DNA of 46,002 nt from an uncultured Opitutales bacterium (GTDB taxonomy: Bacteria; Verrucomicrobiota; Verrucomicrobiia; Opitutales; Seribacteraceae): positions 1 through 46,002 of the forward strand of contig CAJQKB010000025.1 in assembly GCA_905478775.1 (NCBI GenBank), in the 5' to 3' direction. Below, in pieces: positions 16,724-25,879 of this stretch. The notes under the pieces were generated by a model that was not told the origin of the DNA, did no database searches, and saw only the letters and a list, made by a program, of their open reading frames with translations. Positions within the stretch are counted from its first letter, which is position 1. Every line of letters starts with the position of its first letter. The translations under genes and the position numbers were made by a program.

Positions 16724-17632
16724 ATGGGAAGACGCAAAAAGAGCTACTCTCATTACGTCGATCAAGATTCTCTCTCCCGGATTTCCGGAGAACCACTACT
16801 TACGCCCTTCTCCATGGAGGGAAGTATATCCGGACACCATCGAAGTCCCCATAAAGGATCCAGCGTAGAATTTGCAGAGTATCGGGAGTACACCGAGGGA
16901 GAGGATCCAAAAAGGATGGACTGGCGGGTGTTTGCCAGGACCGATCGTTATTATCTCAAGGAGTACGAAGCCGAAACAAACCTGAGAGCTCACTTTGCTC
17001 TCGACTGCAGCGGTTCGATGAATTTCGGGGATAGCATAAGCAAATTTGAATTTTCAAAAAAACTGCTAAGCACACTCGCATACCTTTATGTCGGTCAGGG
17101 AGATGCGGTGGGACTACACACTATCCGAGACCGAAAAACCCAGGTTTTACCCGCCAAAAGAAACCCTTCTCAAATTCAGGAAATCCTGGAAATTATTGGT
17201 CCCCTCAAACCAAAAGGCGAAACTCGCCTGGCTGCTTCACTTCATGAGATTGCCGAGACCGTACGGATGCGTGCCACGATCTTCGTGGTTTCCGATATGC
17301 TTGATGAACCAGAAGAAATTATCGATGCTGTCCTCCATCTTCGAGACCGCAAGCACGAGGTAGTGCTCTTTCATGTATTCGATCCCCAGGAACTTAACTT
17401 TACCTTTGACCGACCAACCCGGTTTGTGGACATGGAGGGAGGAGGTTCCCTTATTACCGAACCGACTGTTATCCGGGAGGAATATCTCGCCCGTTTAAAC
17501 GCTCATGTCGATCAACTTGAAAAGGGTTGCCTGGAATCTCAGGCCCGCTATCACCAAGTTCACACGGACAGTCCAATGGTTACAGTAATTGATAATTTTT
17601 CGGCCCACCGTATTAGTGGCAAGACAGCATGA
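16724..17632 (+). CDS. DUF58 domain protein
   Basis: A 302-residue soluble protein of the DUF58 family, a VWA-like fold that nearly always accompanies MoxR. The signature GSSVEFAEYREYTEGEDPKRMDWRVFARTDRYYLKEYEAETN spans about residues 45-88 and is followed by the degenerate MIDAS segment LDCSGSMNF. Unlike Alphaproteobacterial long versions it has no membrane helix. It follows moxR by 3 nt and overlaps the BatA-type gene by 4 nt (ATGA), indicating translational coupling. It probably links the ATPase to the membrane VWA proteins. Confidence 0.92.
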   Translation: MGRRKKSYSHYVDQDSLSRISGEPLLTPFSMEGSISGHHRSPHKGSSVEFAEYREYTEGEDPKRMDWRVFARTDRYYLKEYEAETNLRAHFALDCSGSMNFGDSISKFEFSKKLLSTLAYLYVGQGDAVGLHTIRDRKTQVLPAKRNPSQIQEILEIIGPLKPKGETRLAASLHEIAETVRMRATIFVVSDMLDEPEEIIDAVLHLRDRKHEVVLFHVFDPQELNFTFDRPTRFVDMEGGGSLITEPTVIREEYLARLNAHVDQLEKGCLESQARYHQVHTDSPMVTVIDNFSAHRISGKTA

Positions 17633-19593
17633 CTTTCCTTCAACCAATTGCCCTCCTTGGGCTCTTATTGGCTTTCGCCCCGATAATCATTCATCTCCTG
17701 AATCTTCTCAGACACCGAACCGTGCCTTGGGCAGCCACCCGCTTCCTTTTCCAAGCCCGAAAGAGTTCTTCGCGTCTATCGAAACTGAAAAGATGGCTCA
17801 TCCTTCTTGTAAGAGTACTGGCCTTAGCAGCCCTCGCTTTCATGATCGCTCGACCTATGACGGGAGGTGACTCCCTTTTCTCCCTTTCCAATGGCAGCCC
17901 GGAAGTACTTGTCCTGGTTCTCGACAGATCCGCGAGTATGGAAACAACTACGGATAAGGATTCCCTGACCAAAAGACAGAAAGCACTCGAAGCCTTTCAA
18001 TCCTTCGCAAGACCATGGACAGAAAGCCGCCTTGTGGTTCTCGACTCCGCACTGGAGGAACCTTTTTTTATTGATCGTGCTGATTCCTTCAAAGACGAAG
18101 CCCTCCAGCGGTTTTTCGGACCGACCGATACAGCGGCTGATCTGCCCGGTACCCTCTCGAAGACCTTGGATTGGTTAAAGGAATCAGGAGTTGGAACAGC
18201 CGAGATTCTCGTAGTCTCCGACATGCAAAGCAGTAACTGGGAGCTTGAGCGGAATGCCGATATCATGAGAAAAATAAATCGGACACTTTCTGAAAAGAAG
18301 GATTTTTGGAAACTGACTTTTCTGAACATGGCAGACCCACCACCCTACAACTTCAGTGTGACAGTAGATCAAGTTAATCGAATGCCCAACAAGGTTGAAC
18401 CAGTCTTGAACTTGCGGAAAAAAGGACGAGGAAAAGAGGAAGTTCGATTGACTACCCGAATGAATGGTAAATCCGATCTACTGGAAGTTGAATTGGTATC
18501 CCAAAGCGTACTGTGGCGCCCTACCTTTGACCTTAAAAATGAACCGGAGGAAGGATGGATTTCAATCCTCAGTCCAGACGATTTTTGCCAATCTGACAAC
18601 ATCTGCTATCTCACCTATGGCTCTACCGAACCACCGCAGGTTGCGGTACGGGCTTCCAATCCAAGAACCAGCCTAATTCTTCGTTCGGCATCTCAAACCG
18701 AACAAGGTGAACTCCCTGATCCTCTCCCCTTAAGCGGTTTCGGAGAGAAGGACTTACTTTCCAGAAAGATTCTCATTCATCAAGGGGAAATCAATTCGAA
18801 GGTGGAGACAGTACTCGAGGAATTTGTCATTAAGGGAGGAAGCCTTGTTCTTTTTCCACCCGAGGTAACAAGTTCGGATGGTTCCAAATTACTTTCCTGG
18901 AATTCCCTGGAGGAAAAGTTGGAAGATGAAATTTTTCAAGTCAGCAACTGGAGGGAAGATTCTGGACTCCTTACCAATTCATCGGACGGCAACCGGCTAC
19001 CCCTCGACCGCCTTGCAATCAAAAGACGCAGAACTCCCCAACAAGGAGAGACCCTGGCCTACTATTCCGATGGCAAGCCTTTCCTCTCCTGTCTGACTCT
19101 CGGGAAAGGGATTGTCTATTTCTTTTCAACCCTTCCTCTAGATAGTTGGTCGAGTATGTCCGATGGCTATGTCCTCGTCCCTGCCCTACAGCGACTGATC
19201 GAGGAGTCCTCCTCCTCCAACTCCTTTATCCAATCGTGGTTCTGCGGAGAGAAGGAATCTAAAGAATCTATTTTATTTGAACCGATTGGAGATGCAAAAG
19301 ACAAGGTTCCCTATCTCCATGCGGGAATCTACAGGGTTAATGGAAGGCTCACTGCGATCAACCGTCCCAAGAGCGAAAATGACACCTTATTCCTGACAGT
19401 AGAACAAATCCTCGAGAAACTCCCGAATATTTCCCCCCGCCTGTTAGAAGACGAGTCTTCCTCCGCTTCAAATGACCGGTCGGAAGCCTGGTCCTTTTTT
19501 CTGACCCTTTGCCTCATCCTGCTTTTGGGGGAGGCATTGTTAGGTCAACCGGCATTGGCCCATGAAAACAAGGCCATTTCGATCAATGCTTGA
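17629..19593 (+). CDS. BatA-type membrane VWA protein
   Basis: A 654-residue inner-membrane protein. It begins with the BatA N-terminal domain (LQPIALLGLLLAFAPIIIHLLNL, helix at 3-27, with the RTVPWAATRFL that follows), a second helix at about 57-75, then a VWA domain whose MIDAS begins at Asp99 (DRSASM). The central part (about 230-560) is predicted extracytoplasmic and beta-rich. A C-terminal helix (WSFFLTLCLILLLGEALLG) closes it. BatA-like proteins in Bacteroidetes act with MoxR in stress tolerance or virulence; here the role is unknown. It overlaps DUF58 by 4 nt and the next gene by 8 nt. Confidence 0.88.
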   Translation: MTFLQPIALLGLLLAFAPIIIHLLNLLRHRTVPWAATRFLFQARKSSSRLSKLKRWLILLVRVLALAALAFMIARPMTGGDSLFSLSNGSPEVLVLVLDRSASMETTTDKDSLTKRQKALEAFQSFARPWTESRLVVLDSALEEPFFIDRADSFKDEALQRFFGPTDTAADLPGTLSKTLDWLKESGVGTAEILVVSDMQSSNWELERNADIMRKINRTLSEKKDFWKLTFLNMADPPPYNFSVTVDQVNRMPNKVEPVLNLRKKGRGKEEVRLTTRMNGKSDLLEVELVSQSVLWRPTFDLKNEPEEGWISILSPDDFCQSDNICYLTYGSTEPPQVAVRASNPRTSLILRSASQTEQGELPDPLPLSGFGEKDLLSRKILIHQGEINSKVETVLEEFVIKGGSLVLFPPEVTSSDGSKLLSWNSLEEKLEDEIFQVSNWREDSGLLTNSSDGNRLPLDRLAIKRRRTPQQGETLAYYSDGKPFLSCLTLGKGIVYFFSTLPLDSWSSMSDGYVLVPALQRLIEESSSSNSFIQSWFCGEKESKESILFEPIGDAKDKVPYLHAGIYRVNGRLTAINRPKSENDTLFLTVEQILEKLPNISPRLLEDESSSASNDRSEAWSFFLTLCLILLLGEALLGQPALAHENKAISINA

Positions 19594-21769
19594 ATTTTTG
19601 GACTGGCGACTTACTTGGGATTGGTTCGACCTTTTGCTCGTTCTATTTGTCTTGTCTCTCAGCATATTTCTGTCTTGGCGTACTTGGAATCGTTCTGGAA
19701 AAAAGAAAAGTATTCTGGCTCTTGAAATCTTTCGTTTCTCGATCGTGGCCCTGATCCTAATTACCCTGTTCAACCCTGAAAAAGTGAATAAACAGGATAA
19801 GCAGGACCCTCCTGAAATCATCTGCCTGCTCGATGTATCGGAAAGTATGAGTACCCTCGACACCATAGACTCAAACGGTTCCATCGGATCGCGGATTGAA
19901 TGGGCACGCAAAACCATTGATTCGAAATGGAGAAAAAGTCTCGAGCAGAACGCAACCGTAACCCTAACCCCATTTTCATCCGGAGAAGGTACCGGTGCTA
20001 CTGATCTCGCCCTCGCACTTGAAGAATCCTTAGAAGACGGTGATCACCTTAAGGCGATTCTTTTTCTTTCGGATGGAGACTCAAATACCGGGCCCTCCAT
20101 TCTTTCGTTGGCCGGAAAATGCCGGGCGGCTTCGGTTCCGGTATACAGTATACAAATCGGTGCTCCCAAACCGCTACCCGATCTTTCACTTGATGATGCA
20201 TTTGCCCCCTCCTTTGCCTTGCAGGATGAAAAAATTACCATTAATTATCGAGTCAGCAACACCTTCGAAAATCGACGTGAAACAATCCTCAGGCTGTTCG
20301 CAAACGACAAACTGGTAACTCAGAAACCCTTGCTAATCCGTGCTTCCGAAGACACCGCCGGGAGCATTTCGTGGATGCCTCCAAACGAAGGAAATTATGA
20401 GCTAAAAGTCTCAGTGCAAGAGGTTCAAGGTGAAAGCTTACCGGGAAATAACGAAAGGATACTTTCCACTCGGGTTGAAAACAAGATAATCAAAGCTCTT
20501 ATCGTAGATTCTTTCCCCCGTTGGGAATATCGTTTTTTACGCAACGCTCTGGACAGGGATCCAGGGATTGACATGAAATGCGTTCTTTTTCATCCCGGTA
20601 TTGCCCCGGGAGAAGGAAAGGGATATCTCCCCGGTTTCCCGAACACCAAAGATGAACTCGCTTCATTCGATGTCGTTTTTCTCGGCGATGTGGGACTGGG
20701 TGAAAACGAACTTAGCGAGGAACAATGTCAAAACCTGGACGAACTCATTCGTCTACAAGCTTCCGGATTGGTTTTCCTTCCTGGGCGCAGAGGAAGGCAA
20801 TTGACCCTCACTAATTCTCCGATATCCGATCTTTTGCCCATCGTGTACGACCCTCAAAAACCCACTGGTCTCGGAACCTCGAACCAATCGAAGTTGGAGC
20901 TGACGGCACGCGGCAAAGATCACTGGCTAACCAACCTCCGAGGAGCTGGAGAACCGGACCGGCAATTTTGGGATAAACTTCCCGGGTTTCATTGGTCTGC
21001 CATAGTAAGCAAAAGTAGACCAGGCTCCGAGGTGTTGGCCGTTCATTCCAATTTCCGTAACGACTGGGGACGTATGCCCACCCTGGCCATCCGCTATGCC
21101 GGAGCCGGAAAAACTCTCTTTCTCGGCAGTGACGGAGCGTGGCGATGGAGACGGGGAGTCGAAGACAAATACCACTACCGTTTCTGGAGCCAAGTCGTAC
21201 GTTGGATGGCCCACGGGAGATATTTGGCAGAAAAAGAAGGCATTCGTTTGATCCCCGATCCGGAGAGGCCAAAGTCCGGAGAAAATGTTTTTGTCCGCTG
21301 TATTGTCTTGGATAAAGCCGGTTTTCCTTTGGAGGATGGTGAGGTAGACGGTGTAATTATTCATCCGAGGGGACAAAGAGAAAGCCTTCGCTTCACAGCT
21401 GACGAAGAAGGACCGGGCGTATATCTCACCTCCTTCAAGGCCCGGGAACCAGGAGATCTTCGCATGGAGGTCAAGACTTTCCCTGCAGAAAGAGAGTTAG
21501 GCATGACCCTTAAAGTTGAAAGGCAAATGAAAGAGAAACTAGGTCAACCGGTAGTCTCACGCGACTTACTCCAGCTAGCCCGATTAACGGGAGGGAAATC
21601 TGTAAACTATCAAGAGTATGATGAGGTAACCCAAGCGCTTTCCTTTCTTCCCGCCCCCCAAGCCGTAATTCAAATCCATAGGCTTCGTACCGATACCGCG
21701 TGGGGACTTTTTCTCTTTGGATTACTAGTAATTTACTGGACGGGGCGCAAACTGGCAGGGATGATTTAA
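19586..21769 (+). CDS. Membrane VWA / glutamine-amidotransferase-like protein
   Basis: A 727-residue protein from ATG 19586 (ATG 19562 is an alternative, with 8 more residues). Two N-terminal membrane helices are followed by a VWA domain with a full-looking MIDAS start (LLDVSESMS). A beta-rich region comes next, then a segment beginning IIKALIVDSFPRWEYRFLRNAL that matches the class I glutamine-amidotransferase-like domain found in PVC VWA proteins. The aligned nucleophile region contains no clear Cys, so enzymatic amidotransfer is unlikely. A helix near the C-terminus (GLFLFGLLVIYWTG) returns it to the membrane. The start overlaps the BatA stop by 8 nt (ATGCTTGA), and the next gene begins 4 nt downstream. 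Confidence 0.83.
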   Translation: MLEFLDWRLTWDWFDLLLVLFVLSLSIFLSWRTWNRSGKKKSILALEIFRFSIVALILITLFNPEKVNKQDKQDPPEIICLLDVSESMSTLDTIDSNGSIGSRIEWARKTIDSKWRKSLEQNATVTLTPFSSGEGTGATDLALALEESLEDGDHLKAILFLSDGDSNTGPSILSLAGKCRAASVPVYSIQIGAPKPLPDLSLDDAFAPSFALQDEKITINYRVSNTFENRRETILRLFANDKLVTQKPLLIRASEDTAGSISWMPPNEGNYELKVSVQEVQGESLPGNNERILSTRVENKIIKALIVDSFPRWEYRFLRNALDRDPGIDMKCVLFHPGIAPGEGKGYLPGFPNTKDELASFDVVFLGDVGLGENELSEEQCQNLDELIRLQASGLVFLPGRRGRQLTLTNSPISDLLPIVYDPQKPTGLGTSNQSKLELTARGKDHWLTNLRGAGEPDRQFWDKLPGFHWSAIVSKSRPGSEVLAVHSNFRNDWGRMPTLAIRYAGAGKTLFLGSDGAWRWRRGVEDKYHYRFWSQVVRWMAHGRYLAEKEGIRLIPDPERPKSGENVFVRCIVLDKAGFPLEDGEVDGVIIHPRGQRESLRFTADEEGPGVYLTSFKAREPGDLRMEVKTFPAERELGMTLKVERQMKEKLGQPVVSRDLLQLARLTGGKSVNYQEYDEVTQALSFLPAPQAVIQIHRLRTDTAWGLFLFGLLVIYWTGRKLAGMI

Positions 21770-21773
21770 CAAG

Positions 21774-24700
21774 ATGAATGAATTGAACCGACAAAGTAGA
21801 GAATTACCTCAAGCAATGAGAAATGACTCCCTGCCCTCATCCCTGATTGAATCTCTTACCAACCTGAAAAAGCTCTCCCGTAAAATCTTTTCGATCAAGT
21901 TCGGATCTCTTTTACTGGTTTCTCTCTGCATATCCTGGTTGGGTCTTTTTATTTCAGACCGGTTATGGGATACCCCCATTGGCGTTCGATTACTAGTAAG
22001 TTGTTCGGGATGGCTTGGGGCGATTTTATTCGCCTGGATGATCCGTAGAAATGCCTTTTTGAAATCCACTTCCCCCCAATGGCTCGCCAGGCAAGTGAGA
22101 GCGAAGTTCGGTGGACCGGGCGATCGTTTTTTAGGGATCATTGAATTGGCGGAAAAAAGGAATACAGATTCCCCCCACTATTCCGAATCTCTTTATAAAG
22201 CCGCTCTTCAACGGGTCGAAAAAGAGATCTCGCACCTATCCCTTTCGGAAACCTTTGACCAACAGCCAGTTAGACGTGCCGGCGTTGCGGCAATACTTTG
22301 CCTGTTCGCCACACTCGCCTGCTTCTATACTTACCCCGGACTAGCCCTAAACGCCTCAATGCGATGGGCCTCTCCCTGGTCAAACCTCCAGCGTAAGACC
22401 CTCACTCGATTTTCCGAGGTTCCCTCAACTCTTTATATCACAAAAGGTGAAACAAGCACCCTTCGGCTTACCTTGGCCGATGATTCAGAAAAAAAACCCG
22501 ATGAAATTCAACTGAATGGTGCCAATGCTCTTACCCTCAAGGCCGACAGGAAGGATAATCTTTATAAATTCCTCATACCGGGCCAGCAAAAAACGAGGAG
22601 ATTAAAACTCAAGGCCGGTGACTACAGAGGTGAAATAACCTTGGTTCCTCTTGCACGGCCAAGCATAGTAGTCTCCCAGGCAACAGTTTCTTATCCTCAA
22701 TACCTCGCCCTCTCCGATTATAGAACCGATGCATTTACGAAATTAGTCTCCTTCCCCATTGGTTCCGATTTGATTATCAAAGGTCAAACGGACCGGGAAC
22801 TCTCGAATGTCACTGCTTCCTCCGACACCGGTCCGCTTGACTCGGAAAAAAGTAAGGATTCGTTCCTCATTCGATTGAACGATGTGGAGGAGGACCAATC
22901 GGTGGAAATTGGCTTCATTGATCAGTTTGGTCTCAAACCAAAACAAAATCACTTCATTGATTTACTTGCTCTGCCAGATGCTCCTCCAACCGTTAATATC
23001 AGTAAATTACCACCCGAATCTTCCATCCTCCTGTTCGAGACCAAGACCCTGGAGATCATGGCAAAGGACGACTTCGGGGTAGCCGAGAGTCGCCTAAAAA
23101 TGAAAGCCATCCGTGGGAATGACCTCCTCATCGAAAGCACACTTTATGTCCAAACTGAAAAAGAAAGTAACCTTACCGTAACCAACTTTAATTTCCCCTT
23201 CGATCCAAGACTCTTTACACTCCAAGACGGAGATATCGCAGAATTCAGTGCGCAAGTCCTCGACCGGATGCCAGGTCGGGAATTGAGCTCGTCCCGAACA
23301 GTAAGGTTTTTCATCGTAGGTCCCGAAAAGCATGCCCAACTCATTCGGGAAAATATGGAGGCAATTATTTCACGCACTTCCGAAATTGCTCGTGAACAGG
23401 AAAGCCTACTGATGGAAACAATCGAAATCGAAGAGTTGGTGGAAGACAGTAAAGAATCACTCGATCCGAAGACGGAGCAAAAACTTTCAAAATTAGCCGA
23501 CATGCAAAGAACGAATTCACGCAACCTAAGAAATAATGCGGAAGAAGGAATGAAGGTGCTAGAGGAGGCAGCAAGAAATCCGGTCTTTGATCAGGAAGCC
23601 CTGGAGGATTTTGGAGAAACTCTTGAAAAGATGAAAGGCGTCGCCTCCACTAAGATGAGTCCCGCCAGTTCAAAAATGAACCTGGCCCAAGTATCCAATC
23701 CCTCCTCGGCCTCGGAATCACTCGCCGAAGCCGAACAACTCGAACGCGAAGCGATTAGCGAACTTCAGGAAATACTGGCTGACAGTTCGGAACAACTCGA
23801 CAGGCTCGAAGCACTCAATTTTGCCCAACGCCTTCGAAAGGTGGAACAGACCGAAAAGAACTTGACCAAGGGAATACTCAAAATTCTACCCGCATCCATT
23901 GGAGCAAATATTGAACTACTAACACCAAAGGTTTCAAAAGAAAAAGACCGGATGGAAATGCTCCAATTCGACACCCATTTGGAAGCGGGAGAAATTCAAA
24001 AGGAAATTAGCCGGTTTCATGAAAGAACGGGCACGAAGGTTTACGGAGAAGTAAGCAAACTGATGGACAAAGAAAAGACAGAAAGTGGATTACTGATGGT
24101 TTCGCACAAAATTGAACGCAATGTAGCTTTCGAGGCTATGGACGCCCTCGAATTATGGGAAGAGAAATTCAAAGTGTGGGCAGACATGCTCGATGCACAA
24201 ATCTCTCCGTCGGGGAGCGGCTCGGGGCAAGGCCAAGGAGAGGGAATGGGAAAAGAAATCACAGAACAAATCCTCGCTCTTTTGAGAATCCGCGATGGTC
24301 AAGGAGATATTATTAAGAAGACTCAAGTCGTTGACAGCGGTAACTTTAAAGCAAAGCGTGAAAACTGGACAAATACCCTCAACGATCAACAGCTAGAACT
24401 CATGCTTGATCTGACCGATGTTCAAATCGAGCTCGCCAAGGAAAGTCTCAATCCCCTATTTGACGATACCCATACCGCGATGTCCGAATCGGCTATCGGG
24501 TTAAAAAAAGGCGAAGCAGGAGAAATAACACAAAAAGCCCAAACTCAATCCAAGGAGATCATAACCGACCTAATCAACCTAATTTTGGAGACGAACAACT
24601 CCCCACAATCGAGTACTCAGGGACTCAGCATAACGGCGATGCAGTTCCTAATGCAGCAACTAGGACAGGGAGGTGAAGGAAAAGCCCCGGTCATGACGGC

Positions 24701-24887
24701 CGGAAAATCAGGAGGAGGTTCGAACCAAGGAGGAACGAGTGACCGCGAACTTGGTGAAAACGCAGGTGAAGTCCTAAACTTACCTAAAGACTCCCGGAAA
24801 TCTAAGAAAAGCGGTGGGATGTCCCAATCCCCTCCCCCTGAGTTCAAAAAAATTATGGAAAATTATTTTAGGAGTATAGAAGAATGA
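21774..24887 (+). CDS. Large membrane coiled-coil protein (DUF4175-like) of the MoxR operon
   Basis: A 1037-residue protein with membrane helices at about 41-61, 71-90 and 169-189. A long extracytoplasmic part follows: an Ig-like beta-rich section (about 200-520), then long charged helices predicted to form coiled coils (about 520-800, repeated EQLEREAISEL, ELQEILADSSEQLDRLEAL). A Gly/Ser/Gln-rich stretch (SPSGSGSGQGQGEGMGKE) lies near 810, and a Gly-rich tail follows. The layout is that of the DUF4175-type proteins which accompany MoxR-VWA genes in PVC and other bacteria. No activity is known; a tether or scaffold across the periplasm is plausible. It overlaps the toroid gene by 4 nt. Confidence 0.82.
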   Translation: MNELNRQSRELPQAMRNDSLPSSLIESLTNLKKLSRKIFSIKFGSLLLVSLCISWLGLFISDRLWDTPIGVRLLVSCSGWLGAILFAWMIRRNAFLKSTSPQWLARQVRAKFGGPGDRFLGIIELAEKRNTDSPHYSESLYKAALQRVEKEISHLSLSETFDQQPVRRAGVAAILCLFATLACFYTYPGLALNASMRWASPWSNLQRKTLTRFSEVPSTLYITKGETSTLRLTLADDSEKKPDEIQLNGANALTLKADRKDNLYKFLIPGQQKTRRLKLKAGDYRGEITLVPLARPSIVVSQATVSYPQYLALSDYRTDAFTKLVSFPIGSDLIIKGQTDRELSNVTASSDTGPLDSEKSKDSFLIRLNDVEEDQSVEIGFIDQFGLKPKQNHFIDLLALPDAPPTVNISKLPPESSILLFETKTLEIMAKDDFGVAESRLKMKAIRGNDLLIESTLYVQTEKESNLTVTNFNFPFDPRLFTLQDGDIAEFSAQVLDRMPGRELSSSRTVRFFIVGPEKHAQLIRENMEAIISRTSEIAREQESLLMETIEIEELVEDSKESLDPKTEQKLSKLADMQRTNSRNLRNNAEEGMKVLEEAARNPVFDQEALEDFGETLEKMKGVASTKMSPASSKMNLAQVSNPSSASESLAEAEQLEREAISELQEILADSSEQLDRLEALNFAQRLRKVEQTEKNLTKGILKILPASIGANIELLTPKVSKEKDRMEMLQFDTHLEAGEIQKEISRFHERTGTKVYGEVSKLMDKEKTESGLLMVSHKIERNVAFEAMDALELWEEKFKVWADMLDAQISPSGSGSGQGQGEGMGKEITEQILALLRIRDGQGDIIKKTQVVDSGNFKAKRENWTNTLNDQQLELMLDLTDVQIELAKESLNPLFDDTHTAMSESAIGLKKGEAGEITQKAQTQSKEIITDLINLILETNNSPQSSTQGLSITAMQFLMQQLGQGGEGKAPVMTAGKSGGGSNQGGTSDRELGENAGEVLNLPKDSRKSKKSGGMSQSPPPEFKKIMENYFRSIEE

Positions 24888-25879
24888 AGAGAAAACTTTC
24901 GCTTTCACTACTCATTTATTCCTCGCTGTTCTGCCCACTGGTCGGACAGGACCTTTTCGAACAATCAAATGATTTACTCGTTCGAGAGATTGACGAAACA
25001 TACCGAAAAGGTCTTGAGTTTCTAGCCGAAAGCCAAGAAGAGAGAGGTTACTGGACGGACAGTTCCTATGGTTCCCAACCAGGAGTGGTAGGAATGGCGA
25101 TCCTCGCCTTTCTAGCCCGCGGTGATGATCCGGAGTTTGGACCCTACCGCATTCATGTCAAAAGAGCCATGGATGCCCTACTCAAAGATCAGAATCAGAA
25201 AACTGGTTACATAGGCAACTCCATGTATAATCACGGATTTGCCACTCTTGCATTGGCGGAAGCTTATGGGCTCACCAATGATCTCAGGCTTGGACCTGCT
25301 CTCGAAAAAGCGACCAAGTTAATCATTTCCTCTCAAAAATCTAACTCAAAAGGAGGCTGGAGATACAGTCCTGAAAGCCAGGATGCAGACACTACCGTTT
25401 CGGGTGCTCAGTTGGTAGCTTTATTTGCGGCCCGAAATGCAGGAATAAAAGTACCCGAAGAGTCCATTGATAAGGGGAAGGCCTTCCTGCTCTCCTGTCA
25501 GGATTCAAACGGTGGCTTTGGATACACGACTGCAAGTGGGGCCAATCTGCCCCGATCAGCCATTGGCTCACTCATTTTATCCTTGGCCAAGGACACCAAT
25601 ACGGATGCATACCGCAATTCGGTCGATTACCTCAAGAAAAATTCACCGTTCGGGGACCAGGGTCACAAATACTACAGCCTTTATTACACCTCACAAGCAA
25701 TGTTCAGGGCGAGCCCATCCATGTGGAACTCATGGAATTCTCAAAACTTCAAACTGCTTCAGTCCACACAAACAGAGAACGGTTCATGGAATGGGAATTA
25801 CGGAAAGACATTCGCCACTACCGCAGCACTTCTTTCCCTCGCCTTGAATTATCGCTATCTTCCCATTTACGAAAGATGA
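24884..25879 (+). CDS. Secreted toroid (squalene-cyclase-repeat) protein of the MoxR operon
   Basis: A 331-residue exported protein: signal peptide (about 1-22, ending LVGQ), then an alpha/alpha toroid with repeats SQEERGYW, DQNQKTGYI, KGGWRYSPESQDADTTVSGAQ, QDSNGGFGY and QTENGSWNGNYG. The DADTT stretch resembles but does not equal the DxDDT acid motif of squalene-hopene cyclase, so activity is doubtful. Its position, overlapping the coiled-coil gene and the next gene by 4 nt each (ATGA), makes it part of the membrane VWA machinery. It lacks the anchor of the copies at 8649 and 10239. Confidence 0.87.
   Translation: MKRKLSLSLLIYSSLFCPLVGQDLFEQSNDLLVREIDETYRKGLEFLAESQEERGYWTDSSYGSQPGVVGMAILAFLARGDDPEFGPYRIHVKRAMDALLKDQNQKTGYIGNSMYNHGFATLALAEAYGLTNDLRLGPALEKATKLIISSQKSNSKGGWRYSPESQDADTTVSGAQLVALFAARNAGIKVPEESIDKGKAFLLSCQDSNGGFGYTTASGANLPRSAIGSLILSLAKDTNTDAYRNSVDYLKKNSPFGDQGHKYYSLYYTSQAMFRASPSMWNSWNSQNFKLLQSTQTENGSWNGNYGKTFATTAALLSLALNYRYLPIYER

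Noticed and set aside
20811-21376. Open frames of about 150 codons on the minus strand inside the second VWA gene
   Set aside because: The plus-strand frame has clear domains and tight junctions; these are shadows.
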